Positions 38,798 to 48,295 are shown, counted from the first letter of the stretch. The stretch: DNA of 64,000 bases from Pseudomonas sp. DC1.2 (GCF_034351645.1 NZ_CP133782.1:3973001-4037000), one strand, 5' to 3'. Notes: generated by a model from the sequence alone, not told the origin. A program made the numbers and translations.

Positions 38798-39796
38798 TCA
38801 AAGCAACCCTTCACTCTCCGGCAGCTCATATTCGGCCGCAACTTTGCCCGCGCTATTCAACTTCCCTGGTTTGCTCAGGGTCGGCTCTTTCTCCAGGCAA
38901 TCAACCAGATAATCGATGAACACCCGAAGTTTTGGCGGCAGATAACGGGTCGGCGAATGCAACAACCAGGCGCCGCCATGATAAGAGGCCAGAAAGGTCC
39001 ATTCCGGTAAAACCTGCACAATCAGCCCCTGCTCTAACGCATACCTCGCCGTGAAATACGGCAGGCTGCCGATCCCGATATGCTGCAACACAGCTCCCAA
39101 TCGCACGCCCGTGTGATTGGCGGCATAACGCCCGCGCACACCGACAGTCACGGCCTTGGAACCTTTCTTGAATTTCCAGCGGGCATCGCTCGGGGTTTCG
39201 CCCAGGTAGATGCAACTGTGATTGAGCAAATCGTGAGGGTGACTCGGGGTGCCATGTTCGGCCAGGTATTGCGGTGTTGCACAGAGTAAATGATCGATGG
39301 TCAGAAGTTGTCGACCGACCAGCCCCGCAGGAGGTCGGTCGGTAATACGGATCGCCAGATCGACGTGGTCATCGATCAAATCCACCTGGCGATCCTCAAG
39401 CAGTAATTCCACATCGACCTTGGGGTAGCGGCGCAGAAACTCCGGCATATGCGGATGAATTACAAATCGCCCGACGGCCTTGGGCACACTGACTCGCACC
39501 AACCCTTCTGCCTCATGGGTGAACTGGCCGCTGATCTCCATGACCGACTTGGCCGCACTCACCATCTCCTGGCAGCGCTTGAACACCTCTTCACCGCCGT
39601 CACTCAAGCGCAGCTTGCGCGTGGTGCGTTGCAGCAACCGGGTGGCCAGAGCCTTCTCCAGGCGCGAGATGCTTCGGCTGACCGCCGAGGGTGATGCTCC
39701 CAACTGTCGAGCCGCCTCGGAGAAACTGCCGGTCTCGACAACCTTGACGAAAATCGCCATTTCCCCCAGCAGCGGCAACGGTAGATTTATGCTCAC
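38798..39796 (-). CDS. LysR-family regulator, divergent from AlaX-oxygenase-LysE operon
   Basis: A 332-residue LTTR. The winged HTH lies at about residues 12-70 (AIFVKVVETGSFSEAARQLG, SPSAVSRSISRLEKALATRLL) and the periplasmic-binding-like co-inducer domain follows. It starts with GTG (39794-39796). The C-terminus extends some 25 residues beyond the usual end. It is divergently placed 90 bases from the editing-protein gene, so it is the natural candidate to control that operon, probably in response to its amino acid. Confidence 0.9.
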   Translation of the reverse strand: MSINLPLPLLGEMAIFVKVVETGSFSEAARQLGASPSAVSRSISRLEKALATRLLQRTTRKLRLSDGGEEVFKRCQEMVSAAKSVMEISGQFTHEAEGLVRVSVPKAVGRFVIHPHMPEFLRRYPKVDVELLLEDRQVDLIDDHVDLAIRITDRPPAGLVGRQLLTIDHLLCATPQYLAEHGTPSHPHDLLNHSCIYLGETPSDARWKFKKGSKAVTVGVRGRYAANHTGVRLGAVLQHIGIGSLPYFTARYALEQGLIVQVLPEWTFLASYHGGAWLLHSPTRYLPPKLRVFIDYLVDCLEKEPTLSKPGKLNSAGKVAAEYELPESEGLL

Positions 39797-39826
39797 AGCG
39801 CAACAGTCCTTTGATGTTTGAACGGA

Positions 39827-39855
39827 TTATCACGCAATTCCATGCTTCATATAAT
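39827..39855 (+). promoter_or_regulatory. Promoter of AlaX-oxygenase-LysE operon
   Basis: TTATCA (39827-39832) and a perfect TATAAT (39850-39855) with a 17-bp spacer predict a start near 39862. The weak -35 suits an activator such as the divergent LysR protein. Confidence 0.6.
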
Positions 39856-39886
39856 AAAAATAGAAACTTTAATAAGGGTATGGAAT

Positions 39887-40513
39887 ATGACGCTTCGCCT
39901 CTTTTTCCATAGTGATGACCTCAAAGCCAATGTGGAAGTCCTGGATTGCACCCCCCACGAGCATGAGTTCGCGGTCATTCTGCGCGCTACATTGTTTCAT
40001 CCCCAAGGCGGTGGACAGCCCTGTGACACTGGCTGGATCGGCGAAAGCCAAGTGCTGCGAGTAGTTCAGGATACGGACCAGATCATCCACTACGTTAGCC
40101 ACCCCGTAAAACTCGGCATGACCCAAATCCGCATTGATGAACAGCGCCGTCAGTTCAATACCCGCATGCACTCGGCTGGCCACCTGATCGGCCACTTCGT
40201 TCAGGCCTTGGGCTGGACGCCGATCAAGGCTCATCACTGGCCGGAAGAAGGTCGCGTGCAGTTCCAACCGGGCGATTCGGCACAGGCCGTGGAGCTTCAG
40301 CCCCTGCAACAAGGCATCGAAAAATGGATTAGCCATGACTTGCCGCGCCTGACGTCGTTGCGCGAAGGCGCCCGAGAAATTGGTTTCGGTGAATTGCCCG
40401 CCTACGGCTGCGGCGGCACACATGTACGTAGCCTGAAGGATTTGGGCTCGATCACGATCGCGTCCCTTTCGCAGAAAAAAGGGACGCTATCAGTCCACTA
40501 CAGCGTGGACTGA
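39887..40513 (+). CDS. AlaX-type alanyl-tRNA editing domain protein
   Basis: A 208-residue free-standing homologue of the AlaRS editing domain. Family motifs are FHPQGGGQPCDTG (residues 37-49), the zinc-site HxxxH (His95-SAG-His99) and the second zinc half CxxxH in CGGTHV (Cys175, His179). AlaX proteins deacylate mischarged tRNA in trans, such as Ser-tRNA(Ala). It is first in an operon with an Fe(II)/2-oxoglutarate oxygenase and a LysE exporter. I infer it may remove a non-standard amino acid made by that oxygenase. The start at 39887 has AAGGG upstream; the frame upstream is the promoter region. Confidence 0.87.
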   Translation: MTLRLFFHSDDLKANVEVLDCTPHEHEFAVILRATLFHPQGGGQPCDTGWIGESQVLRVVQDTDQIIHYVSHPVKLGMTQIRIDEQRRQFNTRMHSAGHLIGHFVQALGWTPIKAHHWPEEGRVQFQPGDSAQAVELQPLQQGIEKWISHDLPRLTSLREGAREIGFGELPAYGCGGTHVRSLKDLGSITIASLSQKKGTLSVHYSVD

Positions 40514-40550
40514 AGGATTTTGGGCGATGTCGACCCTGGCATCGCCTGAC

Positions 40551-40566
40551 GCCGGGGAACCCGGCA
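40551..40566 (+). promoter_or_regulatory. Small hairpin between editing gene and oxygenase
   Basis: GCCGGG and CCCGGC around GAA form a short perfect stem in the 93-base intergenic space. With no T-run it is more likely an mRNA-processing or stability element than a terminator, and it would allow unequal expression within the operon. Confidence 0.4.
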
Positions 40567-40606
40567 TTCGCAGCTCCGTTGACTATCCGATAGATGGACC
40601 TAAGAC

Positions 40607-41377
40607 ATGATGCTTGACGTCGAGCGTCTCGATGAGACGTGCATAAAAAAACTGGCCAACGAAGAAGTGCTCGCCATTCGCGTCAAAGGCTTTTTGCCGC
40701 AGCCTCTGGCGATCAAGATTGGCGACAAGATTCTGGCCCCTGGCTTCGAAGGCTATATCAACGCACCGAGTATCGGCCGCATCGGCATGGCGTTTTATGA
40801 AGCGGAAAACCAACCGCTGCTGATCGAAGATTATTTCGAGCGCGCTACCAGCAATATCGAAGAACTGCGCAGCCGATGTGCGCCTTATTCATCACCTGTC
40901 GATACCTTGCGTTGCATGTTCGATGAGTCTTGGCCGGCGGGCGCTCATCTGGAGAATCTCTACGGCCGCAAGATGTATGTCGGGCTGTCCAGAGTGGTAA
41001 AACCCGGGGTGTGCTTCCTCGCTCACCACGATATTTTCGCCAAAGACGCCCCGGACAGCGTTCAGGCCAAGAGCCTGGAGGCGCAGTTTGCCTGCAACGT
41101 TTACCTGAACATGCCCTCCGAGGGCGGGGCATTGCAGATGTGGGACCACGATATTTCACCCGACCAGTTTGATGAAATGCGTGGCGACAGCTACGGCATC
41201 GAACCGACCTTGCTCGGACCTCCGACCTTGGAGGTGCGCCCTGAGCCAGGTGATTTCATCATGTTCAATTCGCGCTGTATGCACTCGGTAACCCCGGGCG
41301 TGGCGGATCCCCGACTGAGCCTTTCGTTCTTTGTCGGCTATCGCGGCAATGCCTCCCCCCTGACCTTTTGGAGTTGA
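40607..41377 (+). CDS. Fe(II)/2-oxoglutarate-dependent oxygenase (WelO5-like group)
   Basis: A 256-residue cupin-fold oxygenase. Iron ligands are the facial triad His140-x-Asp142 (in FLAHHDIF) and distal His226 (in FNSRCMHSVTP), and Arg236 (ADPRLSLSFF) should hold 2-oxoglutarate. The C-terminal blocks YLNMPSEGGAL, PGDFIMFN and the end GYRGN..FWS resemble, from memory, the free-standing aliphatic halogenase WelO5. Because Asp is present in place of the halogenase Gly/Ala, hydroxylation is expected, not halogenation. It lies between an AlaX-type tRNA editor and a LysE exporter, suggesting a free amino acid as substrate. Start: ATG at 40607, with a second ATG directly after. Confidence 0.82.
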   Translation: MMLDVERLDETCIKKLANEEVLAIRVKGFLPQPLAIKIGDKILAPGFEGYINAPSIGRIGMAFYEAENQPLLIEDYFERATSNIEELRSRCAPYSSPVDTLRCMFDESWPAGAHLENLYGRKMYVGLSRVVKPGVCFLAHHDIFAKDAPDSVQAKSLEAQFACNVYLNMPSEGGALQMWDHDISPDQFDEMRGDSYGIEPTLLGPPTLEVRPEPGDFIMFNSRCMHSVTPGVADPRLSLSFFVGYRGNASPLTFWS

Positions 41378-41378
41378 A

Positions 41379-42017
41379 ATGCTTTCGAATTATCTAGGCG
41401 AATTCCTTGCGCTAGCGACGATCCACTTTCTCGCCGTCGTCGCGCCTGGGCCTGATTTTGCAGTGACAATTCGCCAGAGCGTGCGCTTTGGACGGGTGGT
41501 GGGGATCTGCACGGCGCTGGGTATTGGCGCAGGAATTTCGGTACACGTGCTCTACACGTTGCTGGGCGTCGGCGCACTGATGCACACCACTCCCTGGCTT
41601 TTGACAGTGGCCAAAGTGGTAGGTGGCGCCTACATTCTGTACCTCGGCGTCAGCCTGTTGCGCAGCAAACCCAAGACCGAACTGGTAGGCGACAAATGCG
41701 CTGACGAGCAGGTCGTGGAGCAAACCCTGTTGAAGGCGTTCACCACAGGCTTCCTGACCAACGCGACCAACCCGAAAGCCACACTGTTCTTCCTGGCGAT
41801 CTTCACTACCATCATCAGTACAACCACCCCACTGAAGATTCAGGCGCTTTATGGCATCTGGATGTGCTTCGTCAACGCGTTGTGGTTTGTGATCGTCGCG
41901 CTATTCTTTTCCAGCGCCCGGATACGGCTACTGTTCATGCGCATGGGGCACTGGTTCGAACGAACCATGGGGGTGATTTTGATACTGTTTGCCGGACGTC
42001 TGATTCTGTCGATGTAA
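41379..42017 (+). CDS. LysE/RhtB-family amino-acid exporter
   Basis: A 212-residue membrane protein with six predicted helices and the LysE/RhtB signatures VAPGPDFAVTIRQS near residue 20 and TNATNPKATLFFLAIF near residue 130. The family exports amino acids such as lysine, threonine or homoserine. The ATG follows the oxygenase stop by a single base, with GGAG upstream (TGGAGTTGAAATG), so the two are translated together. I infer it exports the oxygenase product. Confidence 0.9.
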   Translation: MLSNYLGEFLALATIHFLAVVAPGPDFAVTIRQSVRFGRVVGICTALGIGAGISVHVLYTLLGVGALMHTTPWLLTVAKVVGGAYILYLGVSLLRSKPKTELVGDKCADEQVVEQTLLKAFTTGFLTNATNPKATLFFLAIFTTIISTTTPLKIQALYGIWMCFVNALWFVIVALFFSSARIRLLFMRMGHWFERTMGVILILFAGRLILSM

Positions 42018-42035
42018 AACATGTACCGCTGCTAG

Positions 42036-42068
42036 AGGCCCGCTCAGTCTGACTGACGGGCCTTTTTT
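42036..42068 (+). terminator. Terminator of the AlaX-oxygenase-LysE operon
   Basis: AGGCCCG (42036-42042) and CGGGCCT (42057-42063), with an inner TCAG/CTGA helix, followed by six T residues. Confidence 0.88.
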
Positions 42069-42092
42069 GATACCAGACGAAATCGAGCGCAC

Positions 42093-42125
42093 ACAAAAAC
42101 GCCGCTCATTGAGCGGCGTTTTTGT
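42093..42125 (-). terminator. Terminator of the tRNA operon
   Basis: ACAAAAACGCCGCTCA and TGAGCGGCGTTTTTGT are perfect complements. The hairpin lies seven bases beyond the 3' end of the last tRNA-Gly on the minus strand and works in both directions. Confidence 0.9.
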
Positions 42126-42131
42126 TAAATA

Positions 42132-42207
<76 letters not shown>

Positions 42208-42210
42208 AAA

Positions 42211-42286
42211 TGGCGTCCCCTAGGGGACTCGAACCCCTGTTACCGCCGTGAAAGGGCGGTGTCCTAGGCCACTAGACGAAGGGGAC
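42211..42286 (-). tRNA. tRNA-Glu(TTC), copy 1
   Basis: 76 nt on the minus strand, starting GTCCCCTTCGTCTAGTGG and ending with an encoded CCA. The anticodon stem-loop CCGCCCTTTCACGGCGG shows anticodon TTC. Three bases separate it from tRNA-Gly. Confidence 0.97.
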
Positions 42287-42391
42287 ACGCTAACTGAAAC
42301 GCATGGTATGCGCTTCAGTGCCCAAATCCGTATCCGAAGATATCGGTTCTGGTTTCACTCAGCGCCGCCGTAAAGCAACACTGTTTAAAAT

Positions 42392-42467
<76 letters not shown>

Positions 42468-42470
42468 ATA

Positions 42471-42546
42471 TGGCGTCCCCTAGGGGACTCGAACCCCTGT
42501 TACCGCCGTGAAAGGGCGGTGTCCTAGGCCACTAGACGAAGGGGAC
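42471..42546 (-). tRNA. tRNA-Glu(TTC), copy 2
   Basis: Identical to copy 1, first gene of the four-tRNA transcript. The promoter lies about 60 bases upstream (42609-42637). Confidence 0.97.
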
Positions 42547-42608
42547 ACACGTACAACATTCACTTCTTACCGCGTTTCGCTGTGTGCTTTACGCTGTAAG
42601 TGGCGCGC

Positions 42609-42637
42609 ATTCTATGGATGGATTGAGAGGTCGTCAA
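42609..42637 (-). promoter_or_regulatory. Stable-RNA promoter of the tRNA operon
   Basis: TTGACG (42632-42637) and TAGAAT (42609-42614) on the minus strand with a 17-bp spacer, followed by a GC-rich discriminator GCGCGCC. Such a discriminator is typical of promoters under stringent control. The start should be near 42602. Confidence 0.75.
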
Positions 42638-42927
42638 CCCCCAGATATAAATTTATTTAAATCAATGACTTCGCCCCGCTTTTGACAGCGAATCCGGCTT
42701 TTCCGTCGTCCAGCGTTTGACGCCTATATTCTGGCACCCGCCAAGGCGCTATAGTCCACCCACGTTGCAGATGATGGCAATCTGCTCTCTGGGCATTGTT
42801 GCTTATATAAGCAGTGATGCTGCCGATACAGGCAGAGCGAGAACAGATTCAACTCGTCGAGCGACCCTATGCGCCCCAGTCGCAAGCCACTAAACTGGCA
42901 CGCGAATCCTATAAAGAGGTCTTACCG

Positions 42928-43698
42928 GTGACACCACTCATGATCACCCTGCTAGTCGTAGCCGGGATCGCACTATTGATCGCCATTGGCTACATGAACC
43001 ATGTGGTGGAAAACAGCAAGCTGGATAAGGCACGCACCCAGATTGAACTCAACGACCGCCTGCGTCGCTGCGGCGAAATCACTGAGACCTTCCCGGGCCA
43101 GTTGATGACACCAGCGCTCAAGCTGCTGTTGACTCGCCTGGAGCTGAACGTCTGCCAACGCCTGCTGAACCTGGAAAAATCCAACGCCAACCTCAAGGTC
43201 CGGATTACCGAACTGAATGCGCTGATTGGCCAAGGCGAATCGATCCCGGTGAATAACCCCCCAGCACCGATCCAGACAGAAGCCAAGGCTAAGGACGTGC
43301 GCTTTCTGCTTGAAGCGCTACACGGCCAGATCACCCGCGCCGCCCAAGACGGATTTTTGCCGACCAACGAAGCCAAGCGCTGGATCCGCGAAGTGCGCCA
43401 TATCCTGGTGCTGCTGCACATCGAGTTTTTCAACAATCTAGGCCAGCATTCCCTGCAACAGAACCAGCCCGGCCAGGCCCGACTGGCGTTCGAGCGCGGC
43501 GTGCAGTACTTGCGTAAACAGCAGGAGCCGCAAGTCTACGCTGAGCAACTGCAATACCTGGAAAAACTCCTGGCTCGCGCCAACGCACAGGTCATGGACA
43601 AAATCGCCCCAGCGGAAGGCGAGATAAACCAATTGACTGAAGGTCTGAAAGACGACGAGTCTGATGCAGACTGGAAGAAGAAAGTGATCTACGACTGA
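42928..43698 (+). CDS. Conserved membrane-anchored protein of unknown function (PA2820-like)
   Basis: About 256 residues: an N-terminal membrane helix (MITLLVVAGIALLIAIGYM) followed by a cytoplasmic, helix-rich domain with coiled-coil character (NVCQRLLNLEKSNANLKVRITELNAL) and a TPR-like LGQHSLQQNQPGQARLAFERG segment. I know no function. The GTG at 42928-42930 has AGAGG eight bases upstream and puts the membrane helix at the N-terminus. The frame is also open back to a GTG/ATG at 42814-42817, so a form with 38 extra residues cannot be excluded. Confidence 0.72.
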   Translation: MTPLMITLLVVAGIALLIAIGYMNHVVENSKLDKARTQIELNDRLRRCGEITETFPGQLMTPALKLLLTRLELNVCQRLLNLEKSNANLKVRITELNALIGQGESIPVNNPPAPIQTEAKAKDVRFLLEALHGQITRAAQDGFLPTNEAKRWIREVRHILVLLHIEFFNNLGQHSLQQNQPGQARLAFERGVQYLRKQQEPQVYAEQLQYLEKLLARANAQVMDKIAPAEGEINQLTEGLKDDESDADWKKKVIYD

Positions 43699-43711
43699 TT
43701 GGAAGAGTCAG

Positions 43712-43741
43712 AAAAGCCACCGAACCAGGTGGCTTTTTTTT
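43712..43741 (+). terminator. Terminator of the PA2820-like gene
   Basis: AAAAGCCACC and GGTGGCTTTT around GAACCA, followed by further T residues. The 130 bases after it, up to the chemoreceptor stop, hold a 12-base direct repeat (CTCACCGCCGAT, near 43809 and 43826) and nothing else I can name. Confidence 0.9.
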
Positions 43742-43871
43742 GCTTTTATTTTGATCAACGTGCAGACCATACGCCGAACGTCTTGAAGATCCTGCCTGGG
43801 AAAGAGCTCACCGCCGATAGGAACTCACCGCCGATTAGACCGAGTTCGTGAGCACGCACTCCCCCACGCAC

Positions 43872-45839
43872 CTATAGCCTGAAATGCCCCACCATCCCCT
43901 TCAACTCTACCCCCAACTGCGCCAACTCAATGCTGGAGGCCGCGTTGCCCTGCATCGCCAGGGAGGATTGATCGGCACTGGCACGAATGCTGGTGACACT
44001 GCGATTGATCTCCTCAGCCACCGAACTTTGCTCCTCGGCGGCGGCGGCAATCTGCAAATTCATCTGCTGAATCAACGACACTGCGGCGGCAATACTGCCT
44101 AGCGCACTCTCGGTCTGAAGTGCATCGCTGACCGCCAGTTTGACCAGTTCACCGCTGTTTTGAATCTGCTGCACCGACGACTGTGCCGCCGAGCGCAAGG
44201 CGCTGACCAAACGCTCAATCTCTTCGGTTGATTGTTGAGTTCGCTTGGCCAGAGCACGCACTTCGTCAGCCACCACCGCAAACCCCCTACCCTGTTCACC
44301 GGCACGGGCCGCCTCAATCGCGGCGTTGAGGGCCAACAAGTTCGTTTGCTCGGCCACGCTCTTGATCACACTCAGCACCGTACCGATATTCTGGATTTGC
44401 GCACTCAAGCTCTCAATGCTGGAACTCGCCGAGGTCGCAGAGCTTGCCAACTGCTCGATTCGCGCCATGCTCTGGCGCACCACCTGCTGACCGCTCTCGA
44501 CCTTGCCGTCGGCGGACAGCGCCGCCTGAGCCGCCTCCTCGGCGTTACGCGCGACGTCATGCACGGTAGCGGTCATCTGGTTCATCGCCGTGGCAACCTG
44601 CTCGGTTTCCTCCTTCTGGCTACTGACTTCAAGGTTGGTTTGCTCGGTCACTGTCGACAACGATTGAGCTGAACTGGCCAACTGTTCGATACCGGCCTGT
44701 AAACCACTGACGATACTGCTGAGTCCCGCGCCCATCTGCTGCATAGCCTGCATTAGCTGACCGATCTCGTCACGGCGAGTCACCTCAATCGTTGCACTCA
44801 AATCTCCCGCCGCAATTTGCTGAGCCACACGAATAACACTGCGCAGCGGTGCCACGATCAAGCGAGTAATGACCCAAGCAGCGATCAGCCCAACGAGCAA
44901 CGCCAGCGCAGAAGAACCAATAATCAACAGTGAATTCTTTTTCAGCTCCGCCTGCATTGCACCATCTTCGGCGCCGTAAGCCTGATCCACTCGCGCCACC
45001 ACTTGAGCGGCGCGCTGGTGAAGTTGCTCATAGACGGATTTTTCCTGGGCAAGGAGGCCGGTGTACTCGGTGAGCTTGTCGCTGAAGCTGGCAATATGGC
45101 CAGTCACTTCATTGAGTACCGTCTGGTAGCCCTCATCCTTGACCGTAGTCTTGAGCTGCTCGGCCTGGGCCAGCGCCTGATCGGCCTGCTCGATCTTGCC
45201 TTTACCGGCGCTGTCGTCGTCACCTTTGCGGCTCTGGTCCAGACGCACGCGGGCTTCGTTCATCGCCTGCAACATCAGTCGCGACACCTGGCTGACCTGA
45301 TTGGCCTGTTCGATGAATTGCGCACCCTCCTTGCCTTCGGATTCCTTCAAGGTATAAGCGCCATCATCGGCAAGGCCGGCCTGTAATACATCCAGGTTAT
45401 TAGCCACACTGGACACCGACCAACTGGCCATTTCCAGCGCGAGGTCTTTGGCTTGAGTCAACGAAACGAACTCATCAAATGCCTTGCGATAGGCCTCCAG
45501 CGACTGTTCAACGTCATTCATGACCGGCACGTTGGCCGCTGACTGCGCCTTTAACTGGATAGCGAGAGCAATCAGTGCATCCACGCCCTGGTGCAAACCA
45601 TCGGCCGTTTTCGGGTTCCCGTGCAACGCGTACTCCTGCTCAAGCAAACGCACCTTGAGCAAGCCACTGTTGAGCGCCGACATCTGCTTAAGCCCGTCGA
45701 AGCGATGACTGATGGTTTGTAGGGACCAGACGCCGATAGCTGCCACCAAGGCTGTCAGCAACAGCACCAGGACAAATCCGACCCCCAGTTTTTTAGCCAT
45801 ACCGAGGTTAGCAAAACGTCCTTGCACGGCCGAGTTCAT
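43872..45839 (-). CDS. Methyl-accepting chemotaxis protein with HBM-type sensor domain
   Basis: A 655-residue chemoreceptor. Two membrane helices (about residues 22-45 and 308-332) enclose a periplasmic, all-helical domain of about 260 residues, the size of HBM (helical bimodular) sensors such as McpS, which bind organic acids. HAMP and a signalling domain follow, with the hairpin tip [32 protein letters not shown]. There is no C-terminal CheR-docking pentapeptide (ends GHFRL). The ATG at 45837-45839 has AAAGGGA upstream; open frame further upstream lacks coding character. Confidence 0.88.
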   Translation of the reverse strand: MNSAVQGRFANLGMAKKLGVGFVLVLLLTALVAAIGVWSLQTISHRFDGLKQMSALNSGLLKVRLLEQEYALHGNPKTADGLHQGVDALIALAIQLKAQSAANVPVMNDVEQSLEAYRKAFDEFVSLTQAKDLALEMASWSVSSVANNLDVLQAGLADDGAYTLKESEGKEGAQFIEQANQVSQVSRLMLQAMNEARVRLDQSRKGDDDSAGKGKIEQADQALAQAEQLKTTVKDEGYQTVLNEVTGHIASFSDKLTEYTGLLAQEKSVYEQLHQRAAQVVARVDQAYGAEDGAMQAELKKNSLLIIGSSALALLVGLIAAWVITRLIVAPLRSVIRVAQQIAAGDLSATIEVTRRDEIGQLMQAMQQMGAGLSSIVSGLQAGIEQLASSAQSLSTVTEQTNLEVSSQKEETEQVATAMNQMTATVHDVARNAEEAAQAALSADGKVESGQQVVRQSMARIEQLASSATSASSSIESLSAQIQNIGTVLSVIKSVAEQTNLLALNAAIEAARAGEQGRGFAVVADEVRALAKRTQQSTEEIERLVSALRSAAQSSVQQIQNSGELVKLAVSDALQTESALGSIAAAVSLIQQMNLQIAAAAEEQSSVAEEINRSVTSIRASADQSSLAMQGNAASSIELAQLGVELKGMVGHFRL

Positions 45840-45948
45840 TGCGCGTAGTCCCTTTGCCATTATGTATAGGTGCAGATTCGCAACGGGCCTGCGCCAACAC
45901 AAGACTCTGGCGCCGGAATAATGGCAAAAAGCTACATCTTCGTCGTTT

Positions 45949-47337
45949 TCAGAACGTTTGAGGTCGATCCGAAGCGGTGGCTTGGAAAAACCCACGGGCG
46001 CGGGGATCACAGGCACACGCCACATTGATTCGCTGCCACGCACTGGCCTCACCGCTAGGACTGAACGACGTCGGGGACGACAACAGGACACCAAAACGCC
46101 GCGCCGCAATTCGTACCTGTGCATCGTCAACCCGCGATCTCGCCCAGATAAACAACCCGCCTACAGGCTTGCCAAACACCTCCCATCCCGCATCTTCGAG
46201 CACTTGCAGCGCCGCGGACCTTTCTGCCGTCAAGCGCTGACGCTGGCGCTGCACCAACTTGCGATAGGCGCCGCTCGCCAGCAGGCAGGCCAGTACCGAT
46301 TCACAGAACCGGGATGCCCCCATGCTGCTGATCATCTTGACCTGGGCCAGGCGCGAAATAACCTCAGCACCGGCCACCACAAACCCCACACGCAGAGAAC
46401 TGCTGAGGGTTTTGGAAAAGCTGCCGACGTAAATCACGCTCGCAGCGTCATCCAGCGCCGCAAGCCGCGTACCAGGACCATTGTGCAAGTCGGCATAAAT
46501 ATCGTCTTCAATCACCAGTATTCCGTGGTCTTTGCTCAGTTGTAGAACGCGCTGCGCCACAGCAAGCGTCAGGCTGCTACCGGTGGGGTTATGGTGAAAG
46601 CTATTGATAAACAATGCGCGAGGGTTGTGCGCCAGCAACACGCTCTCAAGCACTTGCGTATCAGGCCCGCGCGGGGTTCTAGGCACCTCGACCATGCTGA
46701 CTCCGTGAAGCCTGAGCAGATCGAAGAGGTGAGCGTAACCGGGACTTTCCACGACCACGCAATCCCCCGGATTAAGCAAGGTGCGAACGATCAGGTCGAG
46801 CCCCTGACTGGCGCCGGCGGTCGTCATCACACTGCTTTCGTGCGCCGTGATGCTGAGGCGTTTCAATCGTTTGAGGATCTGTTGACGCAAAGCCGGCAGG
46901 CCCAGCGGCGTGCTGTAATTGAACAGGCCCGCCATGTCGGTACGCGCAACTTGGCGAATCGCGTAACCGAGATCATCGGTCTCACGCCAGGCCTCAGGCA
47001 GCCCGCCACTGCCCAGGCTCAGCTCACCACAATGACCTGCGGCGCAACTACCGGCCCACTCGCCCCCAGGAAGAGCCTGCGCCGTTTGCGCAACTGGCAC
47101 TGACGCCGCGACAAAGAACCGCGCCCCCTGACGCGCGCCCAAAACCCCCTGAGCCACTAAGCGCTCACAGGCTTCAATGACACTGGACTGACTGAGCAGG
47201 TTGATCCGCGCGATATGCCGCACAGAGGGCAAACGTGTTGCCGGCGGCACTTCGCTGTGACGGATCCAACCTGCCAGCCCGTCAACGATTTGCTGTACGA
47301 CCGGCACCATTGCCTGTCGATCGATTCTCAATTCCAT
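45949..47337 (-). CDS. MocR-type GntR/aminotransferase regulator
   Basis: A 462-residue MocR-family protein. The N-terminal GntR winged helix (residues about 10-75, [26 protein letters not shown]) is fused to an aminotransferase-I fold with the PLP lysine in [18 protein letters not shown] and the Asp in [10 protein letters not shown]. MocR proteins sense PLP-linked amino compounds. The target is not evident, as no divergent partner gene exists. The ATG at 47335-47337 is preceded by AGGAG eleven bases upstream, and a TTG two codons earlier is better spaced, so the start is uncertain by two residues. Confidence 0.88.
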   Translation of the reverse strand: MELRIDRQAMVPVVQQIVDGLAGWIRHSEVPPATRLPSVRHIARINLLSQSSVIEACERLVAQGVLGARQGARFFVAASVPVAQTAQALPGGEWAGSCAAGHCGELSLGSGGLPEAWRETDDLGYAIRQVARTDMAGLFNYSTPLGLPALRQQILKRLKRLSITAHESSVMTTAGASQGLDLIVRTLLNPGDCVVVESPGYAHLFDLLRLHGVSMVEVPRTPRGPDTQVLESVLLAHNPRALFINSFHHNPTGSSLTLAVAQRVLQLSKDHGILVIEDDIYADLHNGPGTRLAALDDAASVIYVGSFSKTLSSSLRVGFVVAGAEVISRLAQVKMISSMGASRFCESVLACLLASGAYRKLVQRQRQRLTAERSAALQVLEDAGWEVFGKPVGGLFIWARSRVDDAQVRIAARRFGVLLSSPTSFSPSGEASAWQRINVACACDPRARGFFQATASDRPQTF

Positions 47338-47484
47338 GAGCAAGCAAACTCCTGTCCGTTTTTTGCTGGAAGCAGTTAATCACAGGAGCGCACTAGAGGC
47401 TGTGCGACAACGCCGCCAAAAACGCCAGTTCTAACCATTTGAAACACATTCCATGATGCCTTCAGAGAACTGACGCACGCGTAT

Positions 47485-47513
47485 AAAAAAACCTGCACAC
47501 GTGCAGGCTTTTT
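47485..47513 (-). terminator. Terminator of SDR gene
   Basis: AAAAAACCTGCAC and GTGCAGGCTTTTT pair across a self-complementary centre, and the minus-strand reading ends in a T-run. It lies between the SDR and MocR genes, so these are separate units. Confidence 0.88.
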
Positions 47514-47533
47514 CCACGTTCACTGCCTTGGGT

Positions 47534-48295
47534 TCAAAACGCTGTAACCCCCCCATCCACCGCCAACGAATGCCCGGTGGTGAATGCCGCACCGTCACTG
47601 CACAGGTACAACACCGCACTGGCAATTTCCTCGACCTTACCGATACGTCCGACCGGGTGCATTGCCGTGGCGAACTCACCCTTCTTCGGATCCGCCTCGT
47701 AAGCACGACGAAACATATCGGTGTCGATAACCGCCGGACACACCGCATTCACGCGGATTTTCTTCTTGGCATATTCAATAGCCGCTGATTTGGTCAAGCC
47801 GATCACCGCGTGCTTCGACGCGGCGTAAATACTCATTTTCGGCGCAGCACCCAAGCCGGCTACCGACGCGGTGTTGACGATCGCACCGCCACCCTGAGCC
47901 AGCAGCAGCGGCAATTGATACTTCATGCACAACCACACACCTTTGACGTTGACCCCCATGATCGCGTCGAACTCATCGACAGTCCCCTCGGCCAACTTTC
48001 CTTTTTCGATCTCGATACCGGCATTGTTGAAGGCATAGTCCAGACGGCCGTAAGCGTTGATCACTGCTTCCATCAGATTTTTTACATCGCTTTCCAGCGT
48101 GACGTCACACCGGACGAAGGTCGCTTCACCACCGACAGCACGAATCAACGCTACGGTCTCCTCACCGCCCGCCGCGTCCAAATCGGCGACCACCACTTTG
48201 AGCCCCTCGCCAGCGAACGCCTGGGCCGTTGCGCGGCCAATACCCGCGGCGGCTCCCGTCACAACAGCTACTTGGCCGGAAAACGTCATGCTCAT
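47534..48295 (-). CDS. Short-chain dehydrogenase/reductase
   Basis: A 253-residue classical SDR with TGAAAGIGRATAQAF, the NNAG motif (AFNNAGIEIEKG), catalytic Ser in VNTASVAG and YAASKHAV for Tyr/Lys. The C-terminal SLAVDGGVTAF is typical. Glu or Asp after the second strand (VVVADLDAAG) suggests NAD preference. Substrate unknown. The ATG at 48293-48295 has GAGGA upstream. Confidence 0.9.
   Translation of the reverse strand: MSMTFSGQVAVVTGAAAGIGRATAQAFAGEGLKVVVADLDAAGGEETVALIRAVGGEATFVRCDVTLESDVKNLMEAVINAYGRLDYAFNNAGIEIEKGKLAEGTVDEFDAIMGVNVKGVWLCMKYQLPLLLAQGGGAIVNTASVAGLGAAPKMSIYAASKHAVIGLTKSAAIEYAKKKIRVNAVCPAVIDTDMFRRAYEADPKKGEFATAMHPVGRIGKVEEIASAVLYLCSDGAAFTTGHSLAVDGGVTAF

Noticed and set aside
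42300..42391. A tRNA or short gene between the two Glu-Gly units
   Set aside because: No cloverleaf, anticodon stem or T-arm can be drawn; only a small hairpin is present.
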